Below, piece after piece: positions 55,168 through 62,128 of a stretch of DNA of 64,000 nucleotides. The translations under genes and the position numbers were made by a program. Below the pieces are notes generated by a model that was not told the origin of the DNA, did not search any database, and saw nothing but the letters and a program-made list of their open reading frames with translations. The stretch is from positions 62,001 through 126,000 of the forward strand of contig JAIERK010000050.1 in the NCBI GenBank assembly GCA_019746975.1, given 5' to 3'. Source of the stretch: Candidatus Obscuribacterales bacterium (lineage in GTDB: Bacteria; Cyanobacteriota; Vampirovibrionia; Obscuribacterales; Obscuribacteraceae). Numbering within the stretch: the first letter of the stretch is position 1; each line of letters starts with the position of its first letter.

Positions 55168-55962
55168 ATGACAAGATTGGTTGATCTGACAAGAGCACTG
55201 GAACCCCTTGACGAGTCAACGTTTCCGGATGCTATCAAGCCTCTCTTTAGAATTTTGGGGCCTCAAATTGAATATGTAGATAACCAGAAAGGGGCCGAGA
55301 TCATGATGGCACTTTTCGGCTGCCCTAAGACCGACTTGCCTTCAGGTGAAGGCTGGGCGGAAGAAAACCTGGTCATATCGAGCCATCTCGGCACCCACGT
55401 CGACGCCCCGCTGCATTATGGCAGCACATGTGATGGCAAACCGGCAAAGACAATCGATCAAATAGATCTGGACGACTTGTTCATGCCGGCTACAGTTCTC
55501 GACCTCACGCACAAGAAGGGAAGTGGAAGCGCCATTACAGTCGATGATCTCAAAAGCGCCCTTGACAAGATTGAGCATGACATCGCGGATGGTGAGGCAA
55601 TTTTGATAAGAACCGATCACGATAAATACGCTATCAATGATCCAATTCGCTATAACTACCCGGGTTTGATTAGAGAATCGGCTCTGTGGCTCTCTTCCAT
55701 GGGCGCAAAAGTCGGTGGTACCGACGCTCTCGGTTGGGATCGGCCTTTTCACGTAATGATCGGGGACTACAAACGAACAGGTGATAAATCCCATATCTGG
55801 GATGCTCACTTTGCGCACCGTGAAAAGGAGTTTTACGTGGTTCAGCAACTTGCAAATTTAGAAAGCCTTCCGTCCACAGGATTCAAAGTTGGATTTTTTC
55901 CGATCAAATTGGTTGGAGTTAGCGCTGCTCCGGCGAGAGTCGTGGCTTTTATCGAAGAATAG
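55168..55962 (+). CDS. Cyclase-family metal-dependent hydrolase (KynB-like)
   Basis: A 264-aa protein with the cyclase/kynurenine-formamidase metal motif SSHLGTHVDAPLHY: His73, His77, Asp79 and His83. Other family marks are the opening MTRLVDLTRALEP and the downstream GTDALGWDRPF, plus a C-terminal FFPIKLVGVSAAPARVVAF. Family enzymes hydrolyse formamides or cyclic substrates (N-formylkynurenine, isatin). No tryptophan-catabolism gene is nearby, so the exact substrate is open. The ATG has GAGG eight bases upstream. Confidence 0.82.
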   Translation: MTRLVDLTRALEPLDESTFPDAIKPLFRILGPQIEYVDNQKGAEIMMALFGCPKTDLPSGEGWAEENLVISSHLGTHVDAPLHYGSTCDGKPAKTIDQIDLDDLFMPATVLDLTHKKGSGSAITVDDLKSALDKIEHDIADGEAILIRTDHDKYAINDPIRYNYPGLIRESALWLSSMGAKVGGTDALGWDRPFHVMIGDYKRTGDKSHIWDAHFAHREKEFYVVQQLANLESLPSTGFKVGFFPIKLVGVSAAPARVVAFIEE

Positions 55963-56142
55963 CCGGCAAGAATATAACCCTCGTCAGGGATCGCATTACA
56001 CTGTTGTCGGACGTGAGTGCCACCATCTTAGCCCGTCGAGATTACTGCCATTATCGGACCTACTAACTCTCGACCAGCGCGTTCGAGAGGTGGACCTTTA
56101 GGAAGACTTCGAAGGTGAAAAGTACTTTCGATTGCAGTGAGG

Positions 56143-56886
56143 TTACTCTGGCAGCGCGGACGGAGCGGTGATTGATATCGAGTATGGTGCGCTCTGGACG
56201 TTGTTGGTAGTGACGACTACGCTGGCTGGACCAGGTTTGATGTGTTCGGGAACCTTAACCGTTATCGTCGTTCGTGTAGAGTTCAACAACTCTGCTGAGT
56301 GACCGCCAATCGAGATTCTGTTTTCTCCTGGATCGAGACTGAATCCACGCCCGGCTAAGGTCAGTCGCGAACCTGGTTGAGTGGCAGTCGGGTTGATGGT
56401 CGCGAACTCAGGTGACAACGGTCCCTCCAGTATCCAACTCATCACAGCACCCTTCTGAGCAGTGCCTTCGATAATGAGCGTGTTGATACCGGTAAAGACT
56501 TTGCCGGTGAGGTCCAGACTGATCGTATGTCGTTGCACGTAGCTCTCGTCATAAAGAAGATCGGCATTGGGTTCTTCCGCGCGACCGACACCGGAAAGGT
56601 CCATGTCTGCCCCCAGGAATGCCCTTATCCAATTGAACCCTGGACTACCGCCAAAGCCATTGTGAATGTGCAGGGTAAACGGCTTGACGACTTCACGCTC
56701 GCTCAGTTCGAAGGTGCTGACGAATCGCTGCGTACGTCTTCCGCTTGCAACAAAAGGTCCACCCTGTGCAACTTCTATTGTTGCAGTACCCAGCATCGCG
56801 CCCTGAGCTAACGCAGGAGAATGACACGCACACGACACCAAGGTCATGAATGCCAGAACAGTAGTAATGCCCTTGGAGATAATCAC
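56143..56886 (-). CDS. Secreted IPT/TIG-domain protein
   Basis: A 247-aa protein with a signal peptide (GITTVLAFMTLVSCACHSPALAQG). A beta-rich domain follows (FTLHIHNGFGGSPGFNWIRAF, TISLDLTGKVFTGINTLIIEG), then a C-terminal IPT/TIG-type immunoglobulin-like fold (ATQPGSRLTLAGRGFSLDPGEN and PGPASVVVTTNNVQSAPYSI, about 160-240). The leader contains VSCACHS, which might also act as a lipobox. It lies downstream of the respiratory operon on the same strand, with 21 bases after the 40-aa gene, and may be co-transcribed. It is probably an extracytoplasmic binding protein. Confidence 0.65.
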   Translation of the reverse strand: MIISKGITTVLAFMTLVSCACHSPALAQGAMLGTATIEVAQGGPFVASGRRTQRFVSTFELSEREVVKPFTLHIHNGFGGSPGFNWIRAFLGADMDLSGVGRAEEPNADLLYDESYVQRHTISLDLTGKVFTGINTLIIEGTAQKGAVMSWILEGPLSPEFATINPTATQPGSRLTLAGRGFSLDPGENRISIGGHSAELLNSTRTTITVKVPEHIKPGPASVVVTTNNVQSAPYSISITAPSALPE

Positions 56887-56907
56887 GTTTCAGTTGTCTC
56901 GACGCTT

Positions 56908-57030
56908 CTAGAATTCTGCTACCAGACCGAACATGGCAATCAGAATGATAAAGAAGAAGTAGAGCGCGAAGAACCAAACCCAACGGTTGATTAATTGAAA
57001 CTCGGATAGTTTTTGATCTTTAGCAGCCAT
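56908..57030 (-). CDS. 40-aa single-pass membrane protein of the cytochrome operon
   Basis: ATG (57030) to TAG, 40 residues. A polar N-terminus (MAAKDQKLSEFQLINR) is followed by one transmembrane helix (WVWFFALYFFFIILIAMFGL). AAGAGAG is a good ribosome-binding site. It lies 39 bases after the MvhD-like gene on the same strand, in a compact operon of respiratory genes. Its size recalls the tiny membrane subunits that stabilise b6f and cytochrome oxidase complexes. It is proposed as an accessory subunit; this is inference. Confidence 0.65.
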   Translation of the reverse strand: MAAKDQKLSEFQLINRWVWFFALYFFFIILIAMFGLVAEF

Positions 57031-57069
57031 ATCTCTCTTGCAACCCTTGTTTTTAAAACAGCCGTTAAA

Positions 57070-57729
57070 CTAAGACTCTTTCTTCTCGGACGACGCGTCA
57101 GCACCGCCGCCAGTGGCATCAGCTTGCAGCTTGGCTTCTGCTGCTGCAGCGGCATCAACCTTTTCGCTCGCGGCTTCCTTAGCCTCGACAGCCTTCTCTG
57201 GAGCAGCTTCTTTCGCGGTAGCCTCTTTCGCCTTTTCGGCTTCTTTAGGCGTGGGACCTGCAGCTTCGGCTTTCGCTGCGGCAGCGGGGGCTGCGGCAGG
57301 CTTAGGAGCCGGTGCAGCTGGTTTGGCCGCTTCGGCAGCGGGCTCCAACTTATTGACGTATGCGACGAATTCTTTCGCTTCAGACTCGAATTTGTTCTTC
57401 TGGCGACGCGACAACCAGAGTGCCATCACTCTTCGTCTGTCCACGGTCTTCTTCAGTGTTGGTGGGCGTTCGCCAAGAAGTCGCTCCCGAATCATTCGGT
57501 TGCCTTCTCGAAAATAACAGTCGCCTATCTGACAACCACATACGATGACACCGGAGGCACCAGCCTTCATTGCCGCTTCGATCATGAGAGGTTGAATCAT
57601 GCCAGAGCACGGCAGTTTCACGACCTTGAGACCGGGGACCGACTGCACTTCGTTGTTTTTGTCGAGCAAGTCGTTAACGTCGGCGGCTCTCTCGCACATT
57701 AGCGTTATTACTGTCTTCTCTTCAGCCAT
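57070..57729 (-). CDS. MvhD/FlpD-like iron-sulfur protein with Ala/Lys/Glu-rich tail
   Basis: A 219-aa protein. Residues 1 to about 130 match the MvhD/FlpD/FrhD family (hydrogenase iron-sulfur subunit, delta): VITLMCERAADV (Cys12), VVKLPCSGMI (Cys41), and GVIVCGCQIGDCYFREGNRMI (Cys64, Cys66, Cys71). The family carries a [2Fe-2S] cluster that passes electrons between dehydrogenases and heterodisulfide reductase or quinone-linked modules. The last 90 residues are a low-complexity Ala/Pro/Lys/Glu tail, rare in the family. The position directly after a cytochrome b-ferredoxin fusion gene suggests they form one electron-transfer unit. No hydrogenase or HdrA gene is visible. Confidence 0.82.
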   Translation of the reverse strand: MAEEKTVITLMCERAADVNDLLDKNNEVQSVPGLKVVKLPCSGMIQPLMIEAAMKAGASGVIVCGCQIGDCYFREGNRMIRERLLGERPPTLKKTVDRRRVMALWLSRRQKNKFESEAKEFVAYVNKLEPAAEAAKPAAPAPKPAAAPAAAAKAEAAGPTPKEAEKAKEATAKEAAPEKAVEAKEAASEKVDAAAAAEAKLQADATGGGADASSEKKES

Positions 57730-57781
57730 TTCGATTTACCTTGTCTTGATTTGGTTTCCGCGGATGTCACCATAGATGGTG

Positions 57782-58933
57782 CTAGGAAGCATTGTTAGCC
57801 TTGGCGAGCTCTTTGATCTGCTCGGTCACATCGGAGTCGAGCAAGTTGGGAAGATCTATCGCATCGAAAGCGCAGGACCCGACGCAGACGCCGCAGGAAG
57901 AGCAACGATAGGACTTGACCGTCGCAAGCAGCTTGAATCGCGAACCCGCAGGTGCAGGCACCATCTCAATCGCTTGATACGGGCAATCTTTGAAACACAG
58001 CGAACAGCCCGTGCACTTGGTGTTGACGACTTCGGCGGCCTCGATAGGCTTGTTCTTAACCAGGAGCCACGGAATCAAACACAGGACTGCCGTGATTATG
58101 AGCATGGAGAACCAGAATCCACCCACGCCGGTCGCGCCAAGGATGCTGTAGGGCCACAGGAAGAACATGTCGATGTCCATACCCATTGGCTGCGAGTTGA
58201 GGCTGGCCATCTTGGTTTCAGTAATCGGAAACAGATATACAACAATCAGGATAGCCATCAGAAGGAAATAGTTGACAGCAGGAGGCGGCGTGATAACCGG
58301 TCTGGTCATACGGACATAGTGCACCCAGAGGGCGAACAACAGAGAGAACGAAAGTCCGATGTGGATGAACAGAAAGTTGGAAAGTGTGAGGTTGCGGATT
58401 GCGCGTCCGTTGAGGAACCAATCGCGTATGCCTTCACCAAGAAACGGAATTCCTTCCAGTGCAGAAACCGTCATTCTGGTCAGGAGCAACGAGCGCTCGT
58501 CCCAGATTAAGTAATAGCCGGTCTGACCGATGAACATGACCATGAGGAGGAGGACGATACCAGATTCCCATTGCACCCAGCGGTACTGCCTGTAACGGTC
58601 GGTGAACCACACGCGAACCATGTGAATCAAGATGGCAATTACCATCGCGTCGCCTGCATATCTATGAATAGCTCTGACGACGGCACCGAACGGAATCGAG
58701 TTGGTTATGTAATCGACTGACGTAAAGGCGTTGACGAGATTCTTCGAGAAGTAAGCGTTATCGATAGTCGGTACATAGTAAGCAAACAACAGAAGTCCAC
58801 TGATGAAGAGGACATACATGATGAACTGCGGCAAAGCACCGTGGTAGTAGAGCACGTTGTATTTGCTCGTCGTGACCTTGTTCAAAAAGTCTTCGATTAC
58901 GAGAAAGAACTTAGTCCAGATGCTCGTTTCCAT
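57782..58933 (-). CDS. Cytochrome b (b6-type) fused to a C-terminal 2x[4Fe-4S] ferredoxin domain
   Basis: A 383-aa protein. The N-terminal four-helix cytochrome b core holds both heme pairs: His90 and His104 on one helix, His191 and His205 on another, each 14 apart. Further helices follow (about 218-240 and 265-292). The C-terminal domain has two CxxCxxCxxxC motifs, KCTGCSLCFKDCP (Cys307, 310, 313, 317) and RCSSCGVCVGSCA (Cys344, 347, 350, 354), for two [4Fe-4S] clusters on the cytoplasmic side. There is no PEWY-type Qo motif. It would pass electrons between the membrane hemes, quinone and soluble iron-sulfur partners, and the next gene encodes an MvhD-like protein. Confidence 0.9.
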   Translation of the reverse strand: METSIWTKFFLVIEDFLNKVTTSKYNVLYYHGALPQFIMYVLFISGLLLFAYYVPTIDNAYFSKNLVNAFTSVDYITNSIPFGAVVRAIHRYAGDAMVIAILIHMVRVWFTDRYRQYRWVQWESGIVLLLMVMFIGQTGYYLIWDERSLLLTRMTVSALEGIPFLGEGIRDWFLNGRAIRNLTLSNFLFIHIGLSFSLLFALWVHYVRMTRPVITPPPAVNYFLLMAILIVVYLFPITETKMASLNSQPMGMDIDMFFLWPYSILGATGVGGFWFSMLIITAVLCLIPWLLVKNKPIEAAEVVNTKCTGCSLCFKDCPYQAIEMVPAPAGSRFKLLATVKSYRCSSCGVCVGSCAFDAIDLPNLLDSDVTEQIKELAKANNAS

Positions 58934-58986
58934 TTTAATGGCTCCCTGCTCCTCAAAAATAACTGCTTCGGATCACCAGTGGCTGA

Positions 58987-59325
58987 CTACTGTTTTTGCG
59001 GCAACAACAATTTTTCGCTCTCTTTTTCATCGGCACCAGCGGCGATGATTGCGATCGCAGCCGCAACCATAGCTAGACCGATGTAAAAGGAGTACACATA
59101 CTCGCCGTGCTTGCCTTCAGCTTTCTTCCGCTCCAAGCTGGACGAGTGGACCGACTTCTGAGAGCCGTAAGTGCTACCCAACATCTCGGCAAACTTCTCC
59201 AAATGCAACAGCTTCAAGGTGTGAGGCACCGCCGTATGGTCCATATTGAGCTCCGCCCAGGGTAAGGCGAATGTGCAGTACATGCAACACACGAGTGCGG
59301 CGCCAATAATTATCACTCGACCCAC
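58987..59325 (-). CDS. Small membrane protein of the cytochrome operon (112 aa)
   Basis: A 112-aa protein with a first hydrophobic helix (VIIIGAALVCCMYCTFALP, about 4-22), a soluble middle part (HTLKLLHLEKFAEMLGSTYG, then charged residues) and a second helix (SFYIGLAMVAAAIAIIAAG, about 79-97). It starts three bases after the stop of the preceding 126-aa protein gene. No known family is recognised, and the three Cys in the first helix region are unusual. It is probably an accessory subunit of the two-cytochrome-b complex. Confidence 0.65.
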   Translation of the reverse strand: MGRVIIIGAALVCCMYCTFALPWAELNMDHTAVPHTLKLLHLEKFAEMLGSTYGSQKSVHSSSLERKKAEGKHGEYVYSFYIGLAMVAAAIAIIAAGADEKESEKLLLPQKQ

Positions 59326-59328
59326 GGC

Positions 59329-59709
59329 TTAGTTATCTCCCTTTTTGGTAACACCAACTCTGTTGCACTGCGAAACGTAAATTCGTTCGAACAATTCGAC
59401 CCGCTTCTTCAAAGTGCCTTTCAATTTTTCCTCGACATAGACCCAGTAGCCATGGACACCAAGGAAAACCAGGGTGAAGATGGTACCAGCAAGAAGAATT
59501 CCGAAATGCGCAAAACTAGGACATTCGTTGATCTTGCGCCAGCCTTCGAAAAACCAGGAGAGGGCAATGACAGCAAGGCTGAAATTGATCAGTTTATAGA
59601 CAAACTTGACCTTGGCAGGGACTTTGGCGACATTCGCGACGGTCACCGTCGTGACACCATGATCGGTTGCACAGGTCGGATCGCCGCAAATTGTCTTTTT
59701 CTCTACCAT
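59329..59709 (-). CDS. Small membrane protein of the cytochrome operon (126 aa)
   Basis: The start is the Met of MVEKKTICGDPTC, 36 bases after the cytochrome b stop; the open frame extends further, but only over the cytochrome b gene. The N-terminus carries a Cys pair (ICGDPTCATDHG). Two membrane helices follow (about 37-53 and 62-83), and then a basic cytoplasmic tail (VEEKLKGTLKKRVELFERIYV). I recognise no family. Location and topology suggest an accessory subunit, and the Cys pair could bind a metal or cofactor. Confidence 0.65.
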   Translation of the reverse strand: MVEKKTICGDPTCATDHGVTTVTVANVAKVPAKVKFVYKLINFSLAVIALSWFFEGWRKINECPSFAHFGILLAGTIFTLVFLGVHGYWVYVEEKLKGTLKKRVELFERIYVSQCNRVGVTKKGDN

Positions 59710-59744
59710 CGTGATTTGAATGCCTCTGTCATTCCTCAAAGTTG

Positions 59745-61550
59745 TTACTTGTCTGCAGGAGCGGCTGCAGGAACGCTGGATTTCTGCTTCGCGATAATGG
59801 CTACCGCGATTGATGCCACCATCGTAATGGCGCCACCAAGCATCCACCACCAATCGACTTCAGGAACATTCATGGGGTAGACGGCGAACGGAGCCGGATT
59901 CTTATTCCCAAGGTTCATTCTGTCGTAGAAGGTGACATAGTCCCAAGCCCACTTGTTGGAGACCATGAAATCTATGGTGCTCTTGTAAGTCGGCGCATCA
60001 GGGTTGAATGTAGGAATCAACTGGAAAAGCCAGTCGATAGCCGGACTTGTGTGAGTCTTCAACTCCTCTAATTGCTGCAATGCCGAACCGCCGTCTGGAA
60101 TCTTCGCGACCCAGCCGTTGACAGCCGCCACGAAGTCGGTGTTGTAAGGCATCTCGGTACCTTTCGGAACTAGCGTACGAGTCAAGTCTTCCAGCTTTTG
60201 CGCATCATTGGACCAGAAACCACGGAATGCGGCGTAGGTGAATGCTTGCGTCAGCGGCGAAAGGAACATTTCGGTTCTGGCCATGTAGTAGTAGGCAACT
60301 GCCAAAATGGTCTGAAGCGCTCCGATCACAGCCATTACGATTGACGGTCTGATGCCCTTAGCCCATTCTTTTGCATCTTTGGATTTAAAGATAAGAACGA
60401 GTTGCCAGAGTATGCCTGCATCGATCGCAAGATACGAAGCCGAGCGCCAGAAGGGCGGATCGTTGTGAATGTTGGCGACGTTGATAATGATCAGATAGGA
60501 GAAGATAATCCAGGAGAAACCACCCATAATCGTCATCATTAAGATGAATGGGCGTTTCATGATGTTCTTCTCTGGTCCGGTCAACCACGTGTCGATAAAC
60601 GGCAAGAGAATAACGGTAACTGGAATAACCATGGTGATTTCAGTGGCAACGACCGGTTCCAAATATTTGTACATCTGGTAGAGACCAAGGAAGTACCAGT
60701 CAGAAAGAATCGGAAGTGGCGTCACATCCGGGTCAGAACGACGTCCCTGCGCTGCAGGAAGAATGATTGCCGTAATTACGAGCATCAACATTACTACCGT
60801 ACGCTTGATCCAGTTGAGAGGCATGCGCACATAGTTATTGTTGTAGAAATAGATTTCGACAAGGATCAACGGAATTAGCGAGAACGCCAGGTGCAGGGAG
60901 AAGAATCGAGTGATCGTCTCCTGCGTGATAGCGCCGCCGGCGCCCAGCAATACTTCAGCGGTATTCCAGCCCAAGTGCAATGATTTGACCAGGGGCTCAT
61001 AGTAATCTCCCATGACTGGGAATTGATCCATGTAAGTGGGGAACGTGGCAAACACCTTTGTAGCCCAAAAGGCGCGCTGGTTCCAGATAAGCAGATATCC
61101 GGTCAGTCCGGAATACATCGAGAGCAAGAGGGTGACAAGGCCAATGGCGATGTTCAACTCCTTACTCGGCTTGTAGTCTGCGTTGATAAACATACGGAAA
61201 ACCCGCATCGTCGACGCGATAATCATCGCGTCCGCACCATATTTGTGCACACCACGGATGATATTTCCGAAGGGTACGTGCCATTGGATCGCATAGATCG
61301 AGTCGTACGCCGCCGCCTTTGACGGGACGTACCACATGATAAGAACCAATCCGGACGCCATCGTCAAGAACCAGACCAGATAGAAGATCGGTCCCAGAGC
61401 GTAAAACGGATTGGTTTTCGCTTCTAATTGATGGTGCTCATCGAAGATATCGATGTTTTTGAATCGAGTGCCGAGATAGTCTACAAGGTTGGTGACTGCT
61501 CCCCACACCTTGTTGCCTGATCCCGGCTTGTTGATCGTGCTACTGCTCAT
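59745..61550 (-). CDS. Long cytochrome b with heme bL ligands only (bH ligands replaced)
   Basis: A 601-aa cytochrome b of bc1/b6f type, with the N-terminal heme domain and subunit-IV-like region fused and a further membrane extension (about 380-430). His102 and His220 sit where the heme bL ligands belong. Fourteen residues after each, where both heme bH ligands should be, are Arg116 (ASTMRVF) and Tyr234 (VEIYFY). The Qo-site motif normally PEWY reads SDWY (283-286). A soluble C-terminal portion and a final helix follow (MLGGAITMVASIAVAIIA). It overlaps the Rieske gene by four bases. It is a core quinol-oxidising subunit with an altered quinone-reducing side. Confidence 0.9.
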   Translation of the reverse strand: MSSSTINKPGSGNKVWGAVTNLVDYLGTRFKNIDIFDEHHQLEAKTNPFYALGPIFYLVWFLTMASGLVLIMWYVPSKAAAYDSIYAIQWHVPFGNIIRGVHKYGADAMIIASTMRVFRMFINADYKPSKELNIAIGLVTLLLSMYSGLTGYLLIWNQRAFWATKVFATFPTYMDQFPVMGDYYEPLVKSLHLGWNTAEVLLGAGGAITQETITRFFSLHLAFSLIPLILVEIYFYNNNYVRMPLNWIKRTVVMLMLVITAIILPAAQGRRSDPDVTPLPILSDWYFLGLYQMYKYLEPVVATEITMVIPVTVILLPFIDTWLTGPEKNIMKRPFILMMTIMGGFSWIIFSYLIIINVANIHNDPPFWRSASYLAIDAGILWQLVLIFKSKDAKEWAKGIRPSIVMAVIGALQTILAVAYYYMARTEMFLSPLTQAFTYAAFRGFWSNDAQKLEDLTRTLVPKGTEMPYNTDFVAAVNGWVAKIPDGGSALQQLEELKTHTSPAIDWLFQLIPTFNPDAPTYKSTIDFMVSNKWAWDYVTFYDRMNLGNKNPAPFAVYPMNVPEVDWWWMLGGAITMVASIAVAIIAKQKSSVPAAAPADK

Positions 61551-62116
61551 GCGATCGAACCGGCCTCCAACGATGTAACCTCAATTTGTCCATTTTCTTG
61601 TTTGAGCTGGAATTTCCTTGGCGGTCGCGGAGCAGGTCCGCTCACTACCTTGCCGCCTTGAGCGATGTCATAGACAGAAAGGTGACAGGGGCAAGCAAAT
61701 ACCGGACCTTGCGGCTTGAAGTTGTAACCTTTCAAGCACTCTTCCGGATCCTTCACGAAATTGAAGATGCAACCAAGGTGCGGACAGATGCGGCTGTATG
61801 CGACCACATCGCCGTTAGGTAACTTGACGATGAAACCAGGAATAGTGCGAACTTCCTTGAGTTCAGGATTGTATTCGATGTATTTCTGGTTGAACGTGAA
61901 GTTGATACAGGTCCATGGATCCGGAAAGTCCTTGTCGGTAAATGTCGGAATCGGAGGCTCAGCCAGAGGCTGATCCGACTTGCCGAGAATATCGAGCGGC
62001 TCCAGGGTTGGGCGCAGAAAGCGCAGAAATGGCGAGGCCAGAAGTCCAAAGGTTAAAGCTAGTGGAATGGCTGCCACCGTCTTTAATACCGTTCTTCTTT
62101 TTACTCCATCAGTCAT
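61547..62116 (-). CDS. Rieske [2Fe-2S] protein of the cytochrome bc complex
   Basis: A 189-aa protein. KRRTVLKTVAAIPLALTFG is a Tat-like signal anchor. The soluble domain has box 1 CPHLGC (Cys111, His113, disulfide Cys116) and box 2 CPCHLS (Cys142, Cys144, His145), giving the 2-Cys/2-His cluster. In box 2 the usual Gly after His is Leu146. The spacing between the boxes is lengthened by a Lys/Pro/Glu/Cys-containing insert (about 120-138). It would take electrons from the Qo site of the long cytochrome b and pass them to cytochrome c. Its stop overlaps the cytochrome b start. Confidence 0.92.
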   Translation of the reverse strand: MTDGVKRRTVLKTVAAIPLALTFGLLASPFLRFLRPTLEPLDILGKSDQPLAEPPIPTFTDKDFPDPWTCINFTFNQKYIEYNPELKEVRTIPGFIVKLPNGDVVAYSRICPHLGCIFNFVKDPEECLKGYNFKPQGPVFACPCHLSVYDIAQGGKVVSGPAPRPPRKFQLKQENGQIEVTSLEAGSIA

Positions 62117-62128
62117 GGCGGTTACCTT

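Noticed and set aside
57013-57702. 229-codon plus-strand frame rich in Ser/Phe/Gly
   Set aside because: It is the antisense shadow of the Ala/Lys/Glu-rich MvhD-like gene; the minus-strand frame has the family motifs.
59710-59853. N-terminal extension of the 126-aa membrane protein
   Set aside because: It lies entirely inside the 3' end of the cytochrome b gene and adds no recognisable sequence.
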